Counted from the first letter of the stretch, positions 8,303-16,633 are shown. The stretch: DNA of 48,250 nt from Planctomycetota bacterium (GCA_016220095.1 JACRIJ010000114.1:1-48250); one strand, 5' to 3'. Numbers and translations: made by a program. Notes: generated by a model not told the origin, from the letters alone.

Positions 8303-9067
8303 TTAGCAAAAAAATTTTCTATTTTTTTGAAAATTCCTATTGACAATCTCCAAATCCGTTTTGTAGGTAATTTTCAGGTTGGCCGGGTCGCCGTCTATGG
8401 CTTTTACGGCATAACCGGCGGATTCGGCAATGGCAGAATCATCCGTTGCCTTAAAGGGATTCTTTGACAAATGCCCATAGGCTTTTTCAAGAATCAACTT
8501 CTTGAATCCCTGCGGGGTCTGCACAAACCTCAGGCGCTCCCTGTCAAGCGTTTTCCTGACAAAGCCGCCTGGAGAAACTTCCTTCACAGTGTCAGAGATC
8601 TTAACAGCCGGTATGGCCGCGCCATATCTCAGGGTCGCTTCCATGATGCGAATTATCAGTTCGGGCGCAACCATGGGCCTGGCTGTGTCGTGTACCAATA
8701 TATATCGGAAAGCCTTGCCGACTAACTTTAGGCCGTTTCTTACAGAATCCTGGCGGAGCTTGCCGCCGACGGTTATCCTGGCTACGCCGTACTTCTTGAG
8801 AACGGCCATCTTACGGCACTTGGCGAGTTCGTCCTTATGAACTACGAGAATTATCTCCCCTATCCGGCAAAATTTGCCGCCTGCCCTGCTAAAAGCCTCC
8901 AAAACCATCTCTAAGAGGGTTCTGCCTGCTATTTTCACAAAGGGCTTTTTAAGGGAATTGGAAGGACCGGACGAGAGGAATCTTTCACTACTGCCTGCGG
9001 CCAGAAGGATTACGGAAAAAAACACCGGTTTTTTGTTATTATCTGCCATATCGCAGTCTTTCGGCAT
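8303..9067 (-). CDS. ispD: 2-C-methyl-D-erythritol 4-phosphate cytidylyltransferase
   Basis: A 254-residue enzyme of the MEP isoprenoid pathway that joins CTP and methylerythritol phosphate to give CDP-methylerythritol in the cytoplasm. Visible motifs: the nucleotide-binding loop LAAGSSERF (about 22-30), VHDTARPMV, the QTPQGF signature, ATDDSAIAE and the C-terminal NLKITYKTDLEI. Length is typical. The first ATG (9067) overlaps the upstream phosphoesterase by 29 bases; a second ATG at 9049 would overlap by only 11 and also leaves a complete domain, so the true start may be there. It is the last gene of a minus-strand group with the phosphoesterase and an ABC-2 permease, which have no evident link to isoprenoid synthesis. 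Confidence 0.93.
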   Translation of the reverse strand: MPKDCDMADNNKKPVFFSVILLAAGSSERFLSSGPSNSLKKPFVKIAGRTLLEMVLEAFSRAGGKFCRIGEIILVVHKDELAKCRKMAVLKKYGVARITVGGKLRQDSVRNGLKLVGKAFRYILVHDTARPMVAPELIIRIMEATLRYGAAIPAVKISDTVKEVSPGGFVRKTLDRERLRFVQTPQGFKKLILEKAYGHLSKNPFKATDDSAIAESAGYAVKAIDGDPANLKITYKTDLEIVNRNFQKNRKFFC

Positions 9068-9764
9068 TTATTTCAGGGAGTTTTGCGTCAACTATCTTTT
9101 TACAGGTCTTTTCTATATTATAAGATACCCTTTTTATTACAATTTTCCTCATCTCCGAATCGTATAGCGCGTAAGATGACATGGGGTTCTCGTCCCGGGG
9201 CTGGCCTATACTGCCTACGTTGACTATCATCTTGACGTTCGGTTCAACGTCAATCTCCGAATCCAGGGTAAATACGATGGTATCCTGTTTGAGGACAAGC
9301 GTTACCGGTATATGCGAATGTCCTACAAAACAAAGGGGCTTTTCCTGGCATTCAAAATTGCGCATGGCGTCATAAGACGTCTGTATATACTCAAAAAGCG
9401 ATGGCGCAAACAGATTGGAATGGGTAATCTGAAAATTGTTCATGGTCGCGGTCAAAGGCAGGTCCTTTAGAAAGGCCCTGGACTCGTCATTCAAGCTGTT
9501 GCGTGTCCATAAGGCCGCTATGCGCGCGAAAAGATTAAACGAATCCGGGTTCATCATGCCCACGGCAACCATATCGTGGTTTCCGGCAACTGTCACGCAG
9601 TCTAATTCCTTTATCTTCTCAACGCATGCGACAGGATCCGCGCCGTATCCGACAATGTCGCCGAGACATACCAAACGGTCAACCTTGTGATTGGCAATAT
9701 CGGCAATGACCGCATCCATTGCCTCCATGTTCGCGTGTATGTCACCAAAAATTGCGTAGCGCAT
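9039..9764 (-). CDS. Calcineurin-like metallophosphoesterase (YfcE/ApaH-like superfamily)
   Basis: A 241-residue cytoplasmic protein with the complete dimetal set: GDIHAN (7-12), GDIVGYG (35-41), GNHD (61-64) and GHSHIPV (about 148-154). The C-terminal NVGSIGQPRDENPMSSYALYD is typical of the small single-domain subfamily. These motifs bind two divalent metals and cleave phosphoesters; the substrate is unknown and members include nucleotide and dinucleotide phosphatases. It starts 6 bases after the permease stop and overlaps ispD, so the three are probably co-transcribed. No Shine-Dalgarno is seen, in keeping with translational coupling. Confidence 0.9.
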   Translation of the reverse strand: MRYAIFGDIHANMEAMDAVIADIANHKVDRLVCLGDIVGYGADPVACVEKIKELDCVTVAGNHDMVAVGMMNPDSFNLFARIAALWTRNSLNDESRAFLKDLPLTATMNNFQITHSNLFAPSLFEYIQTSYDAMRNFECQEKPLCFVGHSHIPVTLVLKQDTIVFTLDSEIDVEPNVKMIVNVGSIGQPRDENPMSSYALYDSEMRKIVIKRVSYNIEKTCKKIVDAKLPEINAERLRYGR

Positions 9765-9770
9765 AAGTGA

Positions 9771-10694
9771 TTACTGAAGTTCAGTCCTGTTATATATTAA
9801 CGTGCCAACGTACAATATCACTGCAGTATAAACCAAACAATACAAAAAAGCAAAGGAAATATATTCAAGCGGAATAAAATAAGGATCGGACATGCGGCCG
9901 GGGCCTATAAAATAATCCAGATTGGGAAACAACGTAAAAAAGACCGTCCCTAAAGCAGAAACAACCGCGCTACCCTGCTTTGCCGCAAGGTAAATGTACA
10001 CCGAAAAATGGCCAACCAGAAAAACAAGCAGGCAGATGCCGGCATTTACGGTCAGCGAAAAGAACAGCGATAAAACAACAGCTAAAGCAGACATCAGGAA
10101 TATCTGGAAAGCGCATAACGACGCGCCTTTCAGGACGCCTGCGACGGTCGTCTTGAGATAATCATATATGTATTTCTCGTATATTAAATTAACGTCTTCG
10201 GAGGAAGTCTGCGAAATGTTTTTCAAGTGAAGCCCGTGCTCGCTCAGGGATTCAACGTTGGGTTTGCCCTCGGCAAGCCAAAGTGTCATTATCGTTACCA
10301 GCGACAAAAAAAATATCGCGGAAACCACGGTCAATAACACGCCAAAATACTTGCCCGTTATGAATTGGCCTTTGGATATGGGTTTTGAAAGGATCGTCAT
10401 GGACGTCTTGCGCTCTACGTCCGAAGTTATCGCGGTGCCGGCCAGGAGTACCGACAGGAGTATCCCCGCAATGCCTATGGTTGCAATGGCCACTTCTTTA
10501 ATGATAGGCAGTTGATGGTCAAAACAGAAAAATGTGAATTCCTTTGAGAGAAAAATAACCGCGCCGAAAAAAAACACGAGTATATAAAAAAGCGGCAAAC
10601 GAACGGCCTCTTTATAGGTGGTTATTGCAATTACGTACGGCACCCTGAAGCTCTGGTACCAACCGGAAAGAATTTTTCGGATTACTCCCAACAT
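9771..10694 (-). CDS. ABC-2 type transporter permease
   Basis: A 307-residue integral membrane protein with about six hydrophobic segments (for example YILVFFFGAVIFL, IGIAGILLSVLLAG, VVSAIFFLSLVTIMTLWL). Between segments 2 and 3 is the sequence ITSDVERKTSMTILSKPISKG, the conserved amphipathic coupling region of NosY/ABC-2 permeases. The permease would need an ATPase, but none adjoins it; the only ABC ATPase in the window is at 20031-20783 with its own permease. It heads a minus-strand group with the phosphoesterase and ispD. The substrate is unknown. Confidence 0.82.
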   Translation of the reverse strand: MLGVIRKILSGWYQSFRVPYVIAITTYKEAVRLPLFYILVFFFGAVIFLSKEFTFFCFDHQLPIIKEVAIATIGIAGILLSVLLAGTAITSDVERKTSMTILSKPISKGQFITGKYFGVLLTVVSAIFFLSLVTIMTLWLAEGKPNVESLSEHGLHLKNISQTSSEDVNLIYEKYIYDYLKTTVAGVLKGASLCAFQIFLMSALAVVLSLFFSLTVNAGICLLVFLVGHFSVYIYLAAKQGSAVVSALGTVFFTLFPNLDYFIGPGRMSDPYFIPLEYISFAFLYCLVYTAVILYVGTLIYNRTELQ

Positions 10695-10722
10695 CTCCGC
10701 TATTTTATTAAAATAAAATTAT

Positions 10723-10777
10723 TTGTCAATGTTTTATGTTATATTTATATTGAAAATGGAGGAGAATCTTGTATAAT
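10723..10777 (+). promoter_or_regulatory. Promoter region of the parA-parB-mnmE-like operon
   Basis: Two overlapping sigma70-like promoters: TTGTCA (10723-10728) with TATATT (10746-10751), 17-base spacer; and TTGAAA (10750-10755) with the perfect TATAAT (10772-10777), 16-base spacer. The second places the start of RNA near 10784, about 60 bases before the parA ATG. A small hairpin follows at 10795-10813. Confidence 0.7.
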
Positions 10778-10794
10778 TTATTGAAATCCTGACA

Positions 10795-10813
10795 GGACAG
10801 GATTACCCTGTCC
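10795..10813. repeat. Small hairpin with CCTGTCC arm in the parA leader
   Basis: GGACAGG (10795-10801) pairs with CCTGTCC (10807-10813) over an ATTAC loop. It is related in arm and loop to the hairpin at 8241-8261. It lies in the untranslated leader of the parA operon and could act in regulation or simply be one of the dispersed repeats. Confidence 0.6.
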
Positions 10814-10845
10814 CTACTATTGACATTGTTTGAATTGGATAAAAA

Positions 10846-11589
10846 ATGGGAAAAATAATAGCCGTAGCTAACCAAAAAGGCGGGGTCGGTAAGACCACTA
10901 CAGCCATAACATTGAGCACGTGCCTTGCTATGGCAGATAAGTCCGTATTGCTCGTTGATGCGGATACCCAACGTAATGCCGCCAGCGGCATAGCCGGCAT
11001 AATTGATAATACTCCAAGAACCGCAGAGGAATTCCCGCACCCGATATATGAATTGATACAGTTTACCACCCTGGGAACCCTGCGAATCATCACCCTGGAG
11101 AACATCGTTACCCATACAGGAGTGGCTTCTGGATATACATTAAATAAGATAAAGGAATTTTTTAACGTCTTCTCACAGCATTTTGATTATATAATTTTTG
11201 ACTGCCCTCCTTCTGTAACCCAACCCACTATCCTCGCTCTTTCACTCGCCACAGATGTAATTATACCTATGCAATGCGAATATTTTGCCATGGAAGGACT
11301 TTCACAAATACTTAATACCATTAAAGTTGTGCAAAAACAGCAGAATATCGCAAGAATAGATTATAGGATATTACTTACAATGTATGATGCCTCTAATCCT
11401 CTAACCGAAGAGATCAGAAATGAGGTAAAATCGCATTTTAAGAATGAGTTATATAGCTCTATGATACATAGGGATAACCTGTTTCCGGAATCATCAAGCC
11501 ATGCGTTACCAATAGTCACTTATGCGCCTTTTTCAAGAGGGAGCTGGAATTATATCAATTTTACAAAGGAGGTTCTGTCAAATGGATAA
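10846..11589 (+). CDS. parA: ParA/Soj family chromosome-partitioning ATPase
   Basis: A 247-residue P-loop ATPase with the deviant Walker A KGGVGKTT (residues 11-18), the ParA switch region VDADTQRNA (about 39-47) and Walker B FDCPP. It lacks an N-terminal DNA-binding extension, so it is the small chromosomal (Soj) type. In such systems ParA-ATP on the nucleoid is released by ParB and moves parS-bound complexes. The middle part is divergent from the usual sequence, with IIDNTPRTAEEF and ITLENIVTHTG where family members are better conserved. Its stop overlaps the parB start by 8 bases. Only a weak ribosome site precedes the ATG. Confidence 0.88.
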   Translation: MGKIIAVANQKGGVGKTTTAITLSTCLAMADKSVLLVDADTQRNAASGIAGIIDNTPRTAEEFPHPIYELIQFTTLGTLRIITLENIVTHTGVASGYTLNKIKEFFNVFSQHFDYIIFDCPPSVTQPTILALSLATDVIIPMQCEYFAMEGLSQILNTIKVVQKQQNIARIDYRILLTMYDASNPLTEEIRNEVKSHFKNELYSSMIHRDNLFPESSSHALPIVTYAPFSRGSWNYINFTKEVLSNG

Positions 11590-12460
11590 CAAAAAATTAG
11601 GCAGGGGATTAGATGCCATTTTCAATAATACGTCTCAGAGTCAAGGCGATATTCCATTAAATATACTTGATGAACCTGCCGGAAAGAAAGAAATAGTTAA
11701 TATTAATATTTCAGAAATTCACCCAAACAGATACCAGCCAAGGGTAAATTTTGTAGCAGAACGGCTGGAAGACCTAAAACAATCCATAAAAAATGAAGGC
11801 GTAATTCAACCGGTGTTGGTAAGAAAAAGCGATATTGGTTATGAATTGATCGCCGGAGAAAGACGCTTCCGGGCGTCTAAGGAACTGAATTATACCTCAA
11901 TCCCGGCTATAGTAATTAGCGCCGATGATACAAAAGCACTTCAATTGGCACTGATTGAAAACATACAACGAGATAACCTTAACGCAATAGAAAAAGCAAA
12001 GGCCTTTCAAATGCTGATAGACAAGTTCAAACTGACACAGGAAAAGATAGCAGATTACGTAACAATGGAAAGGTCATCCATATCAAATTTCCTCAGACTG
12101 CTTGAATTGCCAATAGAAATTCAGGATATGGTTTCACGTGAAACAATATCAATGGGGCATGCCAGGGCATTGCTTGGAATAGAGTCAAAAAGCATGCAAC
12201 ACCTTATAGCGCAACGTGTTATAGGTGAGCACCTGAGCGTACGACAGGTTGAAAATATTGTTACACGCATAAAAACTGGTAAATTTAAGGTGACAAAAAA
12301 GCAAAATCCTCAAATAATCGAATTAGAAGACCAATTACGTAAGGTTTATGGAACCAAGGTTGCTATAAAGAAAAGCAGGAAGAAGGGGCACATTACGATC
12401 GAATTCTATACTGACTCGGATTTTGACCGTATTTTCGGCTTATTGAAAAATGCCAAATAG
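11582..12460 (+). CDS. parB: ParB/Spo0J chromosome-partitioning protein (CTP-dependent clamp)
   Basis: A 292-residue protein. The ATG at 11582 is chosen because AAAGGAGG lies 9 bases upstream and the product then begins MDNKKLGRGLDAIF, the typical ParB N-terminus that contacts ParA. The ParB/Srx CTP-binding domain has GERRFRA (about 92-98) and ENIQRDNL (about 126-133). The helix-turn-helix domain follows (KFKLTQEKIADYV to MGHARALL), then a C-terminal dimerisation region. ParB binds parS, loads as a sliding clamp with CTP and stimulates ParA. A parS site lies inside this gene (12130-12145). The stop overlaps the next gene by 11 bases. Confidence 0.95.
   Translation: MDNKKLGRGLDAIFNNTSQSQGDIPLNILDEPAGKKEIVNINISEIHPNRYQPRVNFVAERLEDLKQSIKNEGVIQPVLVRKSDIGYELIAGERRFRASKELNYTSIPAIVISADDTKALQLALIENIQRDNLNAIEKAKAFQMLIDKFKLTQEKIADYVTMERSSISNFLRLLELPIEIQDMVSRETISMGHARALLGIESKSMQHLIAQRVIGEHLSVRQVENIVTRIKTGKFKVTKKQNPQIIELEDQLRKVYGTKVAIKKSRKKGHITIEFYTDSDFDRIFGLLKNAK
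12130..12145. promoter_or_regulatory. parS centromere-like site inside parB
   Basis: Bases 12131-12144 are the perfect palindrome GTTTCACGTGAAAC, the core of the near-universal bacterial parS. The 16-base consensus begins with T; here that base is G, so 15 of 16 match. The codons encode VSRET at residues 184-188 of ParB. From established knowledge, Bacillus subtilis also has a parS inside its parB homologue spo0J. Presence of the site together with parAB supports a chromosomal, origin-proximal position. Confidence 0.93.
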
Positions 12461-13553
12461 AAAACCGTATAATAAGGTTTTTTGTCTTACATCCGGACTC
12501 TCCGGCGGGATTGCCGTCTTGCAATTGTACGGCCCCAAATCTCTTGACATACTCAAACAAATCTTTTTACCCCTCAAGCAGGATTTCACAAAGATTTCGC
12601 AACTCCCAATTTCTGAAATATTCTTTGGCCATATCAGGGATACTGCCGGCGAAACCATAGACGAAGCCATCGTCAGGCGTCTCAGGCCGGACGAAATGTT
12701 ATGTCTCCCGGAAAGTTTTCATATATGTTGTCATGGCGGACCGGCAACTGTCGCAAAACTTACTTCTGTTTTCGCGGCAATTTGCGTTCCCATGATGACT
12801 TTAAGCATCTTTTTAGAAGACTTACGGAACGCAAAAAATATTGACGCCTCAACTATCAGGATTCTAAACCGATTTCCTGATGCTTCAACGGATTTGATGG
12901 GTAAAGTCCTATTAAACGCCTTATCGCATAAACCTATTCTTGCAGGCACAGGAATAAGCCTCAGGCGCAACACCTTGATTACCAAGCTATTGAACGTTCC
13001 GCCTGTTATAGTTCTGTACGGCAAAACAAATTCGGGTAAATCTACGTTAATGAACGTCATGTCTTCTGAAGGCCGTTCAATTGTCGCCAGCCAGGCAGGA
13101 ACTACCCGTGATTCTATTATAAAACACATGTCAGTCGGCGGGATTTTAATGCAACTCATTGATACAGCGGGTATTATGAATGCAAAATCAAAGTTGACCC
13201 GGCTTTCCATCAGGCAATCCATGAAATACCTGAAAAAGGCGGATTTGATTCTTTTAATTTACGATGTTTCTAAAAAAGATACTGGCAATGACTTGCTTAG
13301 GAACTTAACTCAACGGCAAAAAACTAAAACAATACTCGTAGCAAATAAAATTGACTTGCTTTCCTGCCCGGAAAAGGGAGGGCAGTTCTTACCAAAGATA
13401 TCTCTTCCTGTAATATATATCTCTGCCCTTAAAAAGACCGGTATAACGGAACTAAAAAAGCTGATACTCCTCAAACTCGGCGTTAAATTCATAAAACGGC
13501 ATAGCCATTTTCAAACGTCTCGTCATAATCTTTCAATCTTAGAAAATCTTTAA
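12450..13553 (+). CDS. mnmE: Short MnmE/TrmE-like GTPase lacking the C-terminal catalytic end
   Basis: A 367-residue protein in MnmE layout, against about 450 residues for usual MnmE. The N-terminal TrmE-N-like domain keeps CHGG (94-97). The helical middle is reduced. The G domain has GKTNSGKST (191-199), GTTRD (217-221), DTAG (238-241) and NKID (299-302). Full-length MnmE ends with a helical part carrying a C-[IVL]-G-K motif whose Cys is needed for tRNA wobble-uridine modification; here the protein stops soon after TSRHNLSILENL and no such motif exists. It may be a divergent MnmE or a GTPase that has lost modification activity. It overlaps parB by 11 bases; mnmE beside parAB is common near replication origins. 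Confidence 0.8.
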   Translation: MPNRKPYNKVFCLTSGLSGGIAVLQLYGPKSLDILKQIFLPLKQDFTKISQLPISEIFFGHIRDTAGETIDEAIVRRLRPDEMLCLPESFHICCHGGPATVAKLTSVFAAICVPMMTLSIFLEDLRNAKNIDASTIRILNRFPDASTDLMGKVLLNALSHKPILAGTGISLRRNTLITKLLNVPPVIVLYGKTNSGKSTLMNVMSSEGRSIVASQAGTTRDSIIKHMSVGGILMQLIDTAGIMNAKSKLTRLSIRQSMKYLKKADLILLIYDVSKKDTGNDLLRNLTQRQKTKTILVANKIDLLSCPEKGGQFLPKISLPVIYISALKKTGITELKKLILLKLGVKFIKRHSHFQTSRHNLSILENL

Positions 13554-13580
13554 CTCATTTAATCCGTACCGAAGTTGTAT

Positions 13581-13609
13581 TTGACATACGCATCCGGGAA
13601 TGCTATAAT
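13581..13609 (+). promoter_or_regulatory. Consensus sigma70 promoter giving a leaderless mRNA
   Basis: TTGACA (13581-13586), a 17-base spacer and TATAAT (13604-13609), with TG one base upstream of the -10 (extended -10). Counting from the -10, transcription starts at 13616-13617, and the gene's ATG is at 13617-13619. This promoter therefore predicts an mRNA without a leader. Confidence 0.85.
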
Positions 13610-13616
13610 TACCTTT

Positions 13617-15140
13617 ATGAAAAAAGCGCTGTTGCTTTTGGCATTATTGTCTGTTATTGCGATTATAGTCCTGGTCGCGTCTTCTTCTAAGGCCGAGGAT
13701 TTCGTGCGCGAACCGGCCAACGCGGGTAAATTCTATAAACTCTCCCCAGAGGAATTGCGGAAGGATATCAGCGTTTTTCTGTCCTCGGCCAAACCAATTC
13801 CATCGGAAGGGCACCTTGTGGCGCTAATCTCCCCTCATGCCGGCTATTCCTTTTCCGGCCAGACCGCCGCGTACGGATACTCTCTTTTACAGGGCAAGAA
13901 ATATTCGCGTGTAATAATTCTCGGAACCAACCATAGACTTAATGAAAACGCAATCATAATTTCAGATTACACGAAATACAAAACACCGCTTGGTTCGGTG
14001 GATGTTGACACCGACGCCTGCAACGAACTCGCAAAAAACCCGCTGTTCAAAAAATTGCGGCCTGTTGTTGATACCGAACATTCAATTGAGGTGCAACTGC
14101 CTTTTTTGCAGATGACGCTAAAGGATTTCAAGATAGTTCCTCTTATTGTCTGCGAGCTTAATGACGATGGTTGCGCGAAAGTTGCCGGAACGCTAAGGAA
14201 TTTTCTTGATGAAAATACGCTCTTCATAGCAAGTTCCGATTTTACCCATCACGGGCCTAATTATTCGTATGTCCGGTTCACCGACAATATAAAAGAGAAC
14301 CTCAGGACGCTTGACCAGGGCGCTGTGGAAAAAATCGCGAAAATTGACTGCGCAGGCTTTTTAAAATATCGTAATGACACGGATATCACCGTCTGCGGCT
14401 ACAAACCTATCGCAATCCTGCTTTCACTGCTTCCCAAAGAAGCCCTGTCAAAAGAGCTTTATTACACAACTTCCGGCGAAATGCAGAATGATTTTACTAA
14501 TTCGGTAAGTTACGTTTCGATGGCTTTTACTGTAAAGGAGTTGAGTATGCTTGAGAAAGACCCTGATGAATTGACTTTTAACGAAAAAAAAACTCTTGTA
14601 AAACTCGCGAAAGATACGCTCAATTATTACATCAAAACCGGAAAGGCGCCTGACGCCCTCAAGGCCGGTTATGAGATTACCGACCGACTGAAAAAGAACG
14701 CGGAAGTATTTGTTACGCTGAGGAAAAAAGACCGCTTGCGCGGATGCATCGGGATGCTTGGGGAAGACATGCCCCTGTACAAGGCAATAATGAAATCCGC
14801 AATAAGCTCCGCCACACATGACCCGCGGTTTGATGCCGTTGAAGAGGATGAGCTGTCTGATATTACAATTGAAATATCGGTATTGACGCCGCGCAGGAAG
14901 ATTGACGATTATAAAAAGATAGTCATCGGTACGCACGGGATAGTCGTAGAAAAAAACGGTTGCCGCGCGCTGTTCCTCCCGCAGGTCGCGCCGGAACAGG
15001 GCTGGGACTGCGAAACATTCCTCTCCGAATGCTGTGAAAAGGCAGGGCTTGAGACGGATGACTGGAAAGAAAGCTGTGAAATTTATACATTCCGCGCGCT
15101 TGTGTTTGACGAAACGGTATTAAGCGAAAATGAGAAATGA
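13617..15140 (+). CDS. Membrane-anchored Memo-AMMECR1 fusion (AmmeMemoRadiSam system proteins B and A)
   Basis: A 507-residue fusion. The ATG at 13617 is chosen because the promoter leaves no room upstream and the protein then starts with MKKALLLLALLSVIAIIVLV, a signal peptide or membrane anchor. Residues about 35-290 are the Memo domain, related to extradiol dioxygenases (LISPHAGYSFSG, ILGTNH, SSDFTHHG carrying metal-type histidines). Residues about 325-500 are the AMMECR1 domain with its hallmark RGCIGMLG. These two families often occur with a radical SAM protein (AmrS), which is not in this window. Function is not established; the fusion suggests a shared reaction. The hydrophobic N-terminus is unusual for proteins usually regarded as cytoplasmic. 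Confidence 0.88.
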   Translation: MKKALLLLALLSVIAIIVLVASSSKAEDFVREPANAGKFYKLSPEELRKDISVFLSSAKPIPSEGHLVALISPHAGYSFSGQTAAYGYSLLQGKKYSRVIILGTNHRLNENAIIISDYTKYKTPLGSVDVDTDACNELAKNPLFKKLRPVVDTEHSIEVQLPFLQMTLKDFKIVPLIVCELNDDGCAKVAGTLRNFLDENTLFIASSDFTHHGPNYSYVRFTDNIKENLRTLDQGAVEKIAKIDCAGFLKYRNDTDITVCGYKPIAILLSLLPKEALSKELYYTTSGEMQNDFTNSVSYVSMAFTVKELSMLEKDPDELTFNEKKTLVKLAKDTLNYYIKTGKAPDALKAGYEITDRLKKNAEVFVTLRKKDRLRGCIGMLGEDMPLYKAIMKSAISSATHDPRFDAVEEDELSDITIEISVLTPRRKIDDYKKIVIGTHGIVVEKNGCRALFLPQVAPEQGWDCETFLSECCEKAGLETDDWKESCEIYTFRALVFDETVLSENEK

Positions 15141-15625
15141 AGGACGGCGTTCGGGATCCGAGATCCGGGTACCGACCAGTGTTCAATGCCCCGCACAACG
15201 AACGGAGTAAACCGCTGAATACACTAAACACACCGAAACGTATAAGCCGAATTTGCCATGAATGCTTACGCGTTCGTGAACCGTCTTCGCGCGCTTAGCG
15301 GCCTTAGCGGTTAAATAGTCGTAGTCGTCAAGACGTACGACCTGCGGAATAAACCGCAAAGTAAGTTTACCCTGAGCGGAGCGAAGGGCAAAGTTCGCAA
15401 AGACGTAACGTTTACTTGTAACCGTCTTAGCGTGCTTTGCGCGCTTAGCGGTTAAACCGTCGCAGTTAGTTCGTGTTTAATTTGATTGTCGTTATGGTTC
15501 GTCCTTCGTGCCTTCGCCTGCACTGAGCAAAGCGAATCTGCCTGCACTAAGTACTTCGCCTTGACTCAGTATAAACAGGGCAAATCTGTGTAATCTTGTA
15601 GTTTTCGTCTGTCAGAAAAACTTCT
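15141..15625. repeat. Intergenic cluster of dispersed repeats
   Basis: No gene is seen in these 485 bases. They contain repeat words found elsewhere in the window: a tract at 15198-15242 (ACGAACGGAGTAAACC to ACACCGAAACG) that recurs at 17029-17102; two copies of a CTTAGCG-rich unit (about 15280-15315 and 15421-15465) that recurs at 16973-17015; CTGAGCGGAGCGAAGGG near 15373; and CTCAGTATAAAC near 15559, which recurs near 17368. The ATG at 15626 follows directly with no Shine-Dalgarno. Confidence 0.7.
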
Positions 15626-16633
15626 ATGAATCATAAATCTCCTGTCAAAATCTCCCGCAGGGAATTCTGTAAAATTTCCGTCGGCACTGCCGCGACCGTA
15701 TCCGCAACGATGTTCCTGCCGAAAGAACTCATCCCTGAAGACGCTCCGGCGGCCAAATCCAAAGTAGCTCTTATCAGGAACCCGGCCGTGCTTGATGCGG
15801 CAACCGGAAAAACAGACGCGGTTATCGCAAAAGAGATGCTTTTTTCTGCGGTGATGAGAATAACCTCTTCGGACTCGGCGGAAAAGGCATGGAAATCAAT
15901 TTTCAAAAACGAAAAAAAAGTCGCGGTAAAGCTGAATTGCGCTTCCAGGGTATTATCGCCGCGCAGGGAATTAGTTGACGCGCTCATTGAAGGGATAAAT
16001 CTCGCAGGCATTCCAAAAGAAAATATTATTTTATGGGACCGGCTGGATGACGAACTCAGGCAGGCAGGCTTTGCCTTAAACACATCTGACGAAGGCGTGA
16101 AATGCTACGGCACGGATTCAGGCTCCGCCGGTTATGAAGAAAAATTGTCTTTCAGCGGCAACGTAGGCTCTCTCTACAGCAAAATCCTAACCCGCCAGTG
16201 CGACGCGCTTGTCAGTTTCGGCGTGCTTAAAGACCATTCCTTCGGCGGCGTGTCCATTGCTATGAAAAACATGTATGGCGCCATTCACAACCCGAACAAG
16301 TACCACGATAACTGCTGCGACCCTTATACAGCGGACGTGAATAACCATTCTTACGTAAAAGACAAGCTCCGTCTCTGTATTTGCGACGGCATAAGGGCGC
16401 AATACAACGGGGGGCCCGGATTCAAGGCCCAATGGTCGTGGTTTGATAATAGCATTATGGCAAGTACGGATTCCGTGGCCATTGACCGCGTCGGCGCGGA
16501 TATCATAGACAAAAAACGCGTTGAAAACAAGATGAAGACCCTCGCGGAAAGCAATTGCGAACCCAAATGGCTGAAGACCGCGGCAGGGTACGGTCTGGGC
16601 GTGGAAGATATGAAACAAATTGAAATCGTATGA
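15626..16633 (+). CDS. Tat-exported DUF362 domain protein
   Basis: A 335-residue protein with a twin-arginine signal (SRREFCK at about residues 10-16, then a weakly hydrophobic stretch TAATVSATMFL). The rest is a DUF362 domain, with VAVKLNC at about 91-97, FGVLKDHSFGG and the closing SIMASTDSVAIDRVGADII. In other proteins DUF362 is often joined to ferredoxin domains; this copy has no ferredoxin cluster but does contain a CCDPYT segment. The Tat signal implies folding, perhaps with a cofactor, before export to the periplasm. The biochemical function of the family is unknown. It stands alone between repeat-rich gaps. Confidence 0.82.
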   Translation: MNHKSPVKISRREFCKISVGTAATVSATMFLPKELIPEDAPAAKSKVALIRNPAVLDAATGKTDAVIAKEMLFSAVMRITSSDSAEKAWKSIFKNEKKVAVKLNCASRVLSPRRELVDALIEGINLAGIPKENIILWDRLDDELRQAGFALNTSDEGVKCYGTDSGSAGYEEKLSFSGNVGSLYSKILTRQCDALVSFGVLKDHSFGGVSIAMKNMYGAIHNPNKYHDNCCDPYTADVNNHSYVKDKLRLCICDGIRAQYNGGPGFKAQWSWFDNSIMASTDSVAIDRVGADIIDKKRVENKMKTLAESNCEPKWLKTAAGYGLGVEDMKQIEIV

